From assembly GCA_003602665.1 (NCBI GenBank), contig QQSG01000001.1, positions 18,434-25,345 on the forward strand: a stretch of DNA of 6,912 bases. Direction: 5' to 3'. The notes under the pieces are model-generated. The model did not search any database. It saw nothing but the letters and a program-made list of their open reading frames with translations, and had not been told where the DNA came from. Source of the DNA: Candidatus Poseidoniales archaeon. GTDB lineage: Archaea; Thermoplasmatota; Poseidoniia; Poseidoniales; Poseidoniaceae. Positions within the stretch are counted from its first letter, which is position 1; every line of letters begins with the position of its first letter. This document shows positions 1 through 6,079 of this stretch, piece by piece. The position numbers and the translations under genes are program-made.

Positions 1-3000
1 CCAAATCCGTCTCCATCCTGGTCGGACGATTGAGTTTTGTCATAACGGAAGGCGTCTGCGCCTTGAGAAACATTCCATAGTCCATCAGCGTCAGAGATTC
101 CATCTCCATCTTGGTCTGGGCATCCGATTCGATCAACGGTTGAATTACCGCTTTGCATTGGACAGTCATCAGGATTCAAACCAGTCACATCATCTCCAAA
201 TCCATCGTTATCGGAATCAGCGGATTGAGTGGCATCATTTGGAAATGCATCAGCACCTTGGGCAATAGTCCATGTTGCATCGGCGTCTGAATAACCGTCA
301 CCATCTGTATCGAGGCAACCATTCCTATCTGCTGTCGACGTGCCCGGGACACCAGGGCAAGCATCTCCGTTCGTACCTGAAGGATTATCTCCAAATCCAT
401 CAAGATCTGTATCTGCTTGCTGTGAAGCATCGTTTGGAAGAATATCAGCACCATCTGCTATGGTCCATATTGGGCCATTTGTACCTGCAAGGTCTTCATC
501 AGAGGTACCGTCATTATCCGAATCAGGACATCCAAAGCGGTCTGTTACAGAGGTTCCTGAAACAGTCGGGCATTGGTCTGGATTGGTCCCTGTAGGTTCG
601 TCACCAAATCCATCGCCATCAGAATCCATCCATTGTGTGGAATCATTGGGGAATGCATCATCGCCATCAGCAAAGCCATCATTGTCAAGGTCAGAACAAC
701 CAAGATTTCCTAATTCAGTTGAAGTTCCAAAGGTTGTTGGACAATTGTCAGCGTTTGCCCCTGTAGAGTTGTCTCCGTATCCATCTCCATCTTGGTCAGC
801 CCATTGGCTTGGTTCAGATGGGAATGCATCAGCACCTTCTGCAGTGGTCCATGTCATATCGGCATCTGAATATCCATCACTATCTGAATCAAGACATCCA
901 AACCGATCTTCGAAGGACGTACCTGCTGAAGCAACACAAGAATCTCCTTCCGTTGCAGGCATTGGTTCATCCCCATATCCGTCGCCATCCGTATCTGCCC
1001 ATTGGGTTGAATCACCCAAGAATGCGTCAGCTCCGTTGGCAACAGTCCAAACTGAACCGTTGATACCGGTCGGGTCCGGGTCAGAAGAACCATCCCCATC
1101 TTCATCAGGACAACCGTTTCTATCACGTGAGGAGAAAGCCTTCACAGTATTACAAGCGTCTGCACCATTCGAAACAAGCCAAACACCATCGTTGTTGGAA
1201 TATCCATCACCGTCATTATCTAAGCATCCGAATCGGTCGAGACTTGAGTTCCCGAGAGTTGTAACACAAGCATCTGCTTGGAACCCTACGGCGTTGTCTC
1301 CGTATCCGTCGAAATCTTGGTCAGCCCATTGTGTGCTTTCTGAGGGGAATGCATCAGCACCGTTAGCAACAAGCCAAACACCATCTGGATTCGAGTAACC
1401 GTCTCCGTCACTATCAGGACAGCCCGCTCTATCAACCGTCGATGTGCCGTATGTGCTAACACAATCATCATCATCGTCGATGACACCGTCGAGGTCTTCA
1501 TCCTCTGTGAGATTAACCAATGTTGTTTCCTGATTCAAAGCCAGAGAGAAAAACTGGGGTCCACGAGATACAGTCGTGCCATTGATGTGCACTTCCCAAG
1601 TACCTTGGGCAGGGTTAGCAACTTTCAATCCTCTAAGAGTATCCACATTGTTGGGAAGTTCAGTCCAAGTTCCGGATGGGTCCTTAATGGCCAAATCGAG
1701 ATCGTTCACGAGGTTTACGCCTGCTACAGGGGTACTTTCAGGATCAATCCATGAAAGTGCAATGTTTAGGTCTGGTGCAGATGCTGGGACGTTGAAACTC
1801 CATCCGCGATTTGCTCCGGTCGTAACGCTCTCATTTTCGATAAAAGTTGCATTCAATGCATTCCTGAGGTCAACCCGCCCCCATCCTTCATGATCGTTTG
1901 GAGTTGATTCTCCAGCACCGTTGGTTGCAGAATTATACTGGCCAACCATATCGTTTGCACTAACTGCAAAGATGGCTTTGATTAAAGAGGAACTAGGGTC
2001 TTGATGACCAAGATTGTAAATCAAATGTTCAAGCAGTAAGGCAGTCGCTCCAGCAGTCAATGGAGTTGACATGCTTGTGCCTCCCATGTAAACATAGGAC
2101 GAGTTGTAGGACATCCATCCAACTGACTTAGTGTTGTATCTGGTTAACGTCGAGAGAATGTATGTTCCAGGGGCTACTATATCTGGTTTCAAACGATTGT
2201 CATCAGTTGGCCCTCTACTCGAGAATGCTGCCAATCCACTGACATTGTCTGCGAGCCTATCCGTACTTACAGGAGGTGAATATTTAGTGGACCCCCAAAT
2301 ATTTGTTATACTGGGTCGATCATTTTCACTTGCACCAACAGTTAGTACGTTCTTTGCACTCGCAGGTGCCCCAAGAGAATCAAGATCGACTTCTCCGTCT
2401 GAATCAGAATCAATCCCGTTGTTTCCTGCAGAGAAAAGAATTGTCATGTTGGAATACTGGCGGGCTGAGATGTCGGCTTGCATTGATGTAGCGGTGTAAG
2501 CTCCGTTTTCTGGGCTCCCCCATGAATTTGTGTGGACTCTTGACCCATTGTCAGCACCTTGCTTGAAAAGTTCAGTAATGTTTGATGGAATTCCATTCAA
2601 TGAATATCGATAATCTCTTGGAGTTGTTGGATTGTTAGGGCACCACGCCCCTATTGCTTGGAAATACAATTGCGCTTCAGGTGCTAAGCCTTTGATTGTG
2701 CCAGATGAGTTTGTTCCATCGCCAAGAACAGAACCCGCAACGTGGGTTCCGTGGCCATCAATGTCTGATGGACCATCATCTGCAACACTTCCACAACTGG
2801 CTGCTTGAGAACTTGACATGCCCCAAGAAACGATGTCCAGAATATGATCGGAGAAGTCAGCATGCATGGTGGAATCATTAACTCCGCTATCAAGTCCTGA
2901 ATCGGCAACTGTCACTATAATTCCTGATCCGTCAAGATTGTTCCAAGAGGAATCTATACCGGACATAATGCTTTGATCCCACAAATGGTCGGCTTTCATA

Positions 3001-3764
3001 ACTTCATCAGCGACATCATTTTGGAATTCAAACCAAGGCTTATCCTCAATCCATTCGATTTCATTTTGATTTGCAAGCCACGATAATGCAGAAGAGGATT
3101 GCTTGATGTCCATTGTTGCAAAGCGGCCGACATGATATGTTACCTCGATGTCATTTCTTTCATGAATCCCCTCTGGCAATTCATTTCCGCTTAGTACGAG
3201 ATGAATTGGAGCAAATTCGCCGTGATAATAGTGAGTCGATGGGCCGATATATTGGCCTAGGAGAGCTTTAGTGAGTTTTGTTCGTATTTTGTCTGTAGGG
3301 TCGAGTTTTACGATCCCTTCAACACCTAATGAATCAAGTTGCTTCGTTGAATGTTTATTCAATTCACAATGGAATCCATTGACAGGTAAAAAGGAGAAGC
3401 AATCAATTCCTGCTTCATTTAGTTCGCCTTCCCATTCAGTCGGTACTGGATATGTGTGAGTGAGGATGTAGTATCCTGAGAGGACATTTTCATTGGCTCG
3501 ATTAGGCCAATCTTCAACTGGAGTGACAGTTGCATCTCGATACAATAAGTCGATGGTTCCTATGCCTTCTTCAGCATCATACCAGCCTTCTGCGTGGGAT
3601 TTCGTTGGACTAATTCCCAACTGGTTGAGGAGATCAAGTTCAGCATTGGTCTCGAGTATAATTCCAGGCTGAGTATCGGTGTTCGCTGATGTCAATGGAG
3701 CCAATAATTGAACCAGCATAATCGAGACAAGGAAGAATGAAACGCGTATGCGTTGAGCCGCCAT
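1..3764 (-). CDS. Secreted S8 (subtilisin-like) serine peptidase with calcium-binding repeat tail, C-terminus cut by window edge
   Basis: The frame stays open for 1254 codons from ATG at 3764 to the left edge. Residues 1-26 form a signal peptide (MAAQRIR, hydrophobic SFFLVSIMLVQLLAPL, then TSA before the likely cleavage site). Residues 97-163 resemble the prodomain-like region of kp43-type subtilases. The catalytic domain, about 275-610, has all S8 motifs: Asp288 (VADSGLD), His338 (DGHGTHVAGS), oxyanion Asn448 (SAGNNG) and Ser564 (GGTSMSTP). A beta-sandwich domain of the type following kp43-like peptidases spans about 640-742 (DLDLAIKDPSG, GTWEVHING). From residue 754 onward the chain is an acidic tandem array of calcium-binding units with paired cysteines. 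C122/C133 and C324/C375 could form further disulfides. The protein probably degrades extracellular protein while tethered to or displayed on the surface; the anchor would lie in the unseen C-terminus. An in-frame ATG at 3791 would add nine residues (MSDRCQDIT). Neither start has a clear Shine-Dalgarno. Family assignment is firm; substrate is unknown. Confidence 0.95.
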   Translation of the reverse strand, partial: MAAQRIRVSFFLVSIMLVQLLAPLTSANTDTQPGIILETNAELDLLNQLGISPTKSHAEGWYDAEEGIGTIDLLYRDATVTPVEDWPNRANENVLSGYYILTHTYPVPTEWEGELNEAGIDCFSFLPVNGFHCELNKHSTKQLDSLGVEGIVKLDPTDKIRTKLTKALLGQYIGPSTHYYHGEFAPIHLVLSGNELPEGIHERNDIEVTYHVGRFATMDIKQSSSALSWLANQNEIEWIEDKPWFEFQNDVADEVMKADHLWDQSIMSGIDSSWNNLDGSGIIVTVADSGLDSGVNDSTMHADFSDHILDIVSWGMSSSQAASCGSVADDGPSDIDGHGTHVAGSVLGDGTNSSGTIKGLAPEAQLYFQAIGAWCPNNPTTPRDYRYSLNGIPSNITELFKQGADNGSRVHTNSWGSPENGAYTATSMQADISARQYSNMTILFSAGNNGIDSDSDGEVDLDSLGAPASAKNVLTVGASENDRPSITNIWGSTKYSPPVSTDRLADNVSGLAAFSSRGPTDDNRLKPDIVAPGTYILSTLTRYNTKSVGWMSYNSSYVYMGGTSMSTPLTAGATALLLEHLIYNLGHQDPSSSLIKAIFAVSANDMVGQYNSATNGAGESTPNDHEGWGRVDLRNALNATFIENESVTTGANRGWSFNVPASAPDLNIALSWIDPESTPVAGVNLVNDLDLAIKDPSGTWTELPNNVDTLRGLKVANPAQGTWEVHINGTTVSRGPQFFSLALNQETTLVNLTEDEDLDGVIDDDDDCVSTYGTSTVDRAGCPDSDGDGYSNPDGVWLVANGADAFPSESTQWADQDFDGYGDNAVGFQADACVTTLGNSSLDRFGCLDNDGDGYSNNDGVWLVSNGADACNTVKAFSSRDRNGCPDEDGDGSSDPDPTGINGSVWTVANGADAFLGDSTQWADTDGDGYGDEPMPATEGDSCVASAGTSFEDRFGCLDSDSDGYSDADMTWTTAEGADAFPSEPSQWADQDGDGYGDNSTGANADNCPTTFGTSTELGNLGCSDLDNDGFADGDDAFPNDSTQWMDSDGDGFGDEPTGTNPDQCPTVSGTSVTDRFGCPDSDNDGTSDEDLAGTNGPIWTIADGADILPNDASQQADTDLDGFGDNPSGTNGDACPGVPGTSTADRNGCLDTDGDGYSDADATWTIAQGADAFPNDATQSADSDNDGFGDDVTGLNPDDCPMQSGNSTVDRIGCPDQDGDGISDADGLWNVSQGADAFRYDKTQSSDQDGDGF
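531..698 (-). repeat. Shortened repeat unit 5 (56 residues)
   Basis: Unit 5 begins CSDLDNDGFADGDDAFPND, so the tryptophan-containing segment seen in the other units (TWTxAxGA) is missing. Its length is nine residues below the 65-residue unit. The second calcium-loop half (TQWMDSDGDGFGD) and the C-x13-C pair are intact. Confidence 0.7.
1113..1226 (-). repeat. Collapsed repeat unit 2 (38 residues)
   Basis: Unit 2 has the first calcium-loop half and then jumps from GADA directly to CNTVKAFSSRDRNG. Aligned to unit 1 it lacks exactly 27 residues, those from the Phe after GADA through the ADA preceding the disulfide Cys. The C-x13-C pair is kept. The join falls on a repeated Ala-Asp-Ala triplet, so a clean 81-base in-frame deletion between short direct repeats explains it. 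Confidence 0.75.
1173..1385 (-). repeat. 18-bp perfect direct repeat between repeat units 1 and 2
   Basis: The plus-strand string aacaagccaaacaccatc occurs at 1173-1190 and again at 1368-1385, offset by 195 bases, exactly one 65-residue unit. On the coding strand it encodes DGVWLV in both. Elsewhere the array is conserved in protein but diverged in DNA, so this stretch suggests recent duplication or conversion between adjacent units. Confidence 0.8.
3687..3764 (-). other. Signal peptide of the S8 peptidase
   Basis: Residues 1-26 have two arginines in the n-region, a hydrophobic core of about 16 residues (FFLVSIMLVQLLAPL) and a small-residue end (TSA) before NTDTQ. This indicates Sec-type export with cleavage near residue 26. 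No lipobox cysteine follows the core, so a lipoprotein signal is not supported. Confidence 0.75.
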
Positions 3765-3860
3765 GGTGATGTCTTGACATCGGTCACTCATGAATGATTT
3801 GCTAATATCGTAGAATATTGACTTACGAGGATTCAAAGGAAATGGGCTGTAGCCCCGAAC
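3765..3860. promoter_or_regulatory. Divergent intergenic region with possible shared promoter
   Basis: These 96 bases separate the starts of the peptidase (minus) and the exporter (plus), so both promoters must lie here or inside the flanking genes. The AT-rich core at 3801-3820 includes a palindromic AATATT at 3814-3819. Its centre is about 26 bases from ATG 3791 on the minus strand, the usual archaeal TATA-to-start distance, which would fit a leaderless transcript from that alternative start. It lies at a similar distance from about 3842 on the plus strand. The motif match is weak and no purine-rich BRE is evident. Confidence 0.3.
3844..3855 (+). other. Small GGGC-TGTA-GCCC inverted repeat before the exporter start
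   Basis: A perfect 4-bp GC stem with a 4-base loop sits 5 bases before the exporter ATG. It could form a minor hairpin in the leader or be chance. No U-tract follows, so it is not an obvious terminator. The purine run aaagga at 3835-3840 is about 20 bases from the ATG, too far for a normal ribosome binding site. Confidence 0.25.
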
Positions 3861-5708
3861 ATGAGAGGAAGAAGCGGGGCACCTCAGGATTCGATGGCAC
3901 CATCGGAAATTAACGAGAAATCGCAGGTTCTTGGCCGTCAAATTTGGCGTGTTGTACCTTATGCAAAACGCTATCCTGGGCGAGTTTTAGCTGGAGTACT
4001 TGGCAACGCAACAGCACGTTTCTTCGACTTAATGCCATTCGTAGCCATCGGTTTAGCGGTGGACTATTTTACGGGCGACGCTTTGTCAGGGCCACAAATC
4101 ATCCAAGATTTCGTGACTTCATTTGGTGGAGACCCAGCAGTAGGTTACGGAGTATTGATCTTCCTTGGCTTCTTTTGTCTTGCAATTTTCCAAGGTATCT
4201 CTGAATATTCATGGCAAACATTGGGTTACAAGATTCAACACGATTTACGAATGGATGCTACCCGGTCACTCATTGCAATGGAGGCATCGTATTACGATAT
4301 GAGGCAAACAGGACAGATCATGTCTGTTTTATCAAGCGATGTAAATCAACTTGAGGATGTTGTATCAGATTCTTCCACGTCAATTATACGGATTGTCGTA
4401 ACATTTCTTACTGCATTCCTTATTCTCGTGTTCATGTCTTGGAAACTTGCAATTGTCCTCTTCGGTCCAATTATTCTGATTGTTCCTATCGTCTATTGGT
4501 TCTCGACAAGCGTTCAACGCAAGTACAGAAAACAACGTGAGTCAACTGGAGACATCACAGCGGTTTTAGAGAATCTTATTTCAGGGATTGCTGTAGTTCA
4601 AGCCTACAATGCTGAAGCATGGGAAGCAGAACGAGTTGAACGGGAATCAGGTTCATACAAAGAACAGGCAATGGAAGCGAGTAAAGATCGTAACCGATTT
4701 GTTCCGATGATTTACGTAGTTGCTGGTATTGCTTTCGGTCTTCTCGTTACTGCAGGTGGATGGCTTGCTAAGGAAGATGAAATTACAACGGGACAACTCG
4801 TAACATTTCTTTTGATCAGTACACGTATGACCATGCCAATGTTCATCTTTGGAATTCTTGTAAACCAACTCCAGCGTGGTGAAGCCGCTGCAAGGCGAGT
4901 CTTCGCAGCGATTGATTTGGAACCGACAATCGTTGATGCAGATGAGGCTACTGCACTTCTCGGACCAATTGAATCGATTGAATTCAAGGATGTACATTTC
5001 ACATATCCGAATACATCGACGAAGGTACTCAGTGGAATCTCATTCTCAGTTGCTGGAGGCCAATTCCTTGGGGTAATGGGCCACACTGGAGCAGGTAAAA
5101 CAACCATCCTGAAGTTGCTAATGCGTTATTACGTTCCAGATAGTGGAGAGGTCTTAATCAATGGAAATGATATCAACAACTACACGCTCGAAAGTGTTCG
5201 TGATGCGATTGGATTTGTGAGTCAAGATCCATTCCTTTTCTATGGAACAATTCGAGACAACGTAAGATACAATCAAGAAGCTACAGATGAGGATCTTAGC
5301 ATAGCGCTTGAACTTGCAGGTGCGCTTGAATTTGTCAAGGAACTCGAAGACGGAATGGAAACAATGGTCGGCGATAGAGGGGCGAAATTGAGTGGCGGAC
5401 AGCGTGCAAGAGTCTCTCTTGCTCGTGCCTTATTGAAGAAGCCATCTTTGTTAATTCTCGATGAAGCCTCAAGTGCACTCGATGCTGAAACAGAACGTCG
5501 TATTCAGGAAAACCTTCTCAGTACAGGTTCAGGAAGGGCAACAATTGCAGTTGCACATCGTCTGAGTACAATTCGTAATGCGAATGAGATTCTTGCAATG
5601 GTCGACGGCGCAGTCGTTGAGCGAGGTAAGCACGATGAACTGCTTGAACACAAGGGTGTTTACTCCAGTCAATGGATTATTCAAACCGGCGATATGGCTG
5701 GCCTTTGA
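3861..5708 (+). CDS. ABC exporter half-transporter (membrane and ATPase domains fused)
   Basis: This complete 615-residue protein is of normal length for an MsbA/BmrA-type half-transporter that works as a dimer and moves lipids, drugs or peptides out of the cell. The membrane domain covers about 30-335, with helices near 38-66, 92-113, 174-214 (two), 282-300 and 313-333. The ATPase domain, about 365-605, has A-loop Tyr382, Walker A GHTGAGKTT at 407-415 with Lys413, Q-loop Gln455, signature LSGGQ at 510-514, Walker B LLILDE with Asp534 and catalytic Glu535, D-loop SSALD and switch His566. All ATPase motifs are canonical, so a homodimer with two active sites is plausible. ATG 3861 is the first ATG after an in-frame stop at 3819. 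Met12 at 3894 is an alternative, preceded by cagga 4 bases upstream. The substrate cannot be read from the sequence. Confidence 0.95.
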   Translation: MRGRSGAPQDSMAPSEINEKSQVLGRQIWRVVPYAKRYPGRVLAGVLGNATARFFDLMPFVAIGLAVDYFTGDALSGPQIIQDFVTSFGGDPAVGYGVLIFLGFFCLAIFQGISEYSWQTLGYKIQHDLRMDATRSLIAMEASYYDMRQTGQIMSVLSSDVNQLEDVVSDSSTSIIRIVVTFLTAFLILVFMSWKLAIVLFGPIILIVPIVYWFSTSVQRKYRKQRESTGDITAVLENLISGIAVVQAYNAEAWEAERVERESGSYKEQAMEASKDRNRFVPMIYVVAGIAFGLLVTAGGWLAKEDEITTGQLVTFLLISTRMTMPMFIFGILVNQLQRGEAAARRVFAAIDLEPTIVDADEATALLGPIESIEFKDVHFTYPNTSTKVLSGISFSVAGGQFLGVMGHTGAGKTTILKLLMRYYVPDSGEVLINGNDINNYTLESVRDAIGFVSQDPFLFYGTIRDNVRYNQEATDEDLSIALELAGALEFVKELEDGMETMVGDRGAKLSGGQRARVSLARALLKKPSLLILDEASSALDAETERRIQENLLSTGSGRATIAVAHRLSTIRNANEILAMVDGAVVERGKHDELLEHKGVYSSQWIIQTGDMAGL

Positions 5709-5711
5709 TCA
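5706..5711. other. Abutting convergent stop codons (TGATCA)
   Basis: The exporter's TGA (5706-5708) and the TGA of the minus-strand small protein (5709-5711) touch without a spacer and form the palindrome TGATCA. There is no room for an intergenic terminator. Transcripts from both sides must end inside the opposite gene or overlap as antisense. Confidence 0.85.
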
Positions 5712-6002
5712 GGTTCGTTTTAGAATCGGGCGAAGAACAGTGTCAATTTGTTCCTTCGTAGAGACTGGTATGAAGGTTTTATTTCCCCAAAGAATGAGTA
5801 ATGAGATCAGGAAAAACAAGGGTATTCCGATGATGAGTGACCATATTGCAACAGTCAATTCGAGAATGTAGTGATCTTCAAAAAATTCAGAAACAACAAT
5901 CGTTGAAATGAGTATGAGCACTCGTAAAACAGACAGGATTGACCGTATTGACATCCATATCTCTTCCTGATCAGAAACATCATTCTGAATCTGCTCAGGC
6001 AT
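5709..6002 (-). CDS. Small two-helix membrane protein of unknown function
   Basis: This 97-residue protein matches no family I recognise. It has an acidic, polar N-terminus (MPEQIQNDVSDQEEIW), a hydrophobic helix at about 20-38 (ILSVLRVLILISTIVV), a short acidic turn (SEFFEDHY), a second long helix at about 46-72 (VAIWSLIIGIPLFFLISLLILW) and a basic C-terminal tail ending RPILKRT. The positive-inside rule favours both ends in the cytoplasm and the acidic turn outside. It lies 67 bases downstream of the glycosyltransferase on the same strand and may share its transcript. A purine run (AGAAGG on the coding strand, at 6009-6014) sits 6 bases before the ATG and supports this start. Absence of stops plus the coherent two-helix profile make it a likely real gene. 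Confidence 0.75.
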   Translation of the reverse strand: MPEQIQNDVSDQEEIWMSIRSILSVLRVLILISTIVVSEFFEDHYILELTVAIWSLIIGIPLFFLISLLILWGNKTFIPVSTKEQIDTVLRPILKRT

Positions 6003-6069
6003 GTTGGGCCTTCTGAATAAGGTTACAAAGCCCTTGTGCTAAGTTGTGGGGCTGTGGGATGATTTACAC
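6003..6069 (-). other. Short spacer between glycosyltransferase and small membrane protein
   Basis: These 67 bases hold the possible AGAAGG ribosome binding site at 6009-6014. I see no convincing TATA element; the sequence TTTGTAACCTTATT on the minus strand is only weakly AT-rich. Cotranscription with the upstream glycosyltransferase gene is possible but not shown. Confidence 0.4.
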
Positions 6070-6079
6070 TCAAAGTGTA
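6065..6079 (-). terminator. Weak hairpin over the glycosyltransferase stop codon
   Basis: TACACT (6065-6070) and AGTGTA (6074-6079) form a perfect 6-bp stem with a 3-base loop that spans the stop codon at 6070-6072. On the minus strand it is followed by AAATC and not a T-run, so neither an intrinsic bacterial nor a typical archaeal U-tract terminator is supported. It may be chance or an RNA-processing structure. Confidence 0.2.

Larger units (their letters stand above)
1..1505 (-). repeat. Tandem thrombospondin-3-like repeat array inside the S8 peptidase gene
   Basis: From residue 754 to the edge the protein is a half-unit followed by eight units. Counting each unit from the Cys of its GC(P/L/S)D motif, they begin at residues 782, 847, 885, 957, 1023, 1079, 1150 and 1215 (DNA 1421, 1226, 1112, 896, 698, 530, 317, 122, reading leftwards). 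Lengths are 65, 38, 72, 66, 56, 71 and 65 residues, the eighth being cut at 40. A typical unit reads CPDxDGDGYSD, a TW.x.A.GADAFP segment, then TQWADxDGDGYGDN, then CxxxxGTSTxDRxG. The DxDxDG strings match the calcium-binding loops of thrombospondin type 3 repeats. The two cysteines around GTS are 13 residues apart in all units but one (14 in unit 4), probably a disulfide. Calcium binding and a rigid stalk role are inferred from the family. Confidence 0.9.

Noticed and set aside
340..1398. A 352-codon open frame on the plus strand, rich in Pro-Ser-Pro-Ser and SLSES strings
   Set aside because: It is the complement of the repetitive DGDGYSD coding in the peptidase tail. Repeated GAT/GGA codons create a stop-poor opposite frame. 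The minus frame has recognisable domains and runs unbroken for 1254 codons.
1..1505. CRISPR-like periodicity
   Set aside because: The period is about 195 bases, the repeats are diverged at DNA level and continuous with a protein reading frame; there are no short identical repeats with unique spacers.
1576..2499. Plus-strand open frames of 105 and 122 codons
   Set aside because: They lie opposite the S8 catalytic and beta-sandwich domains, have no recognisable motif and no supporting start signal.
4653..5107. Minus-strand open frames within the exporter gene (114 and 131 codons)
   Set aside because: They are antisense to membrane and ATPase segments whose motifs are all intact on the plus strand.
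3861..5708. A degenerate or heterodimeric-type ABC transporter
   Set aside because: Walker A Lys413, catalytic Glu535, LSGGQ and His566 are all canonical, so there is no sign of an inactive site.
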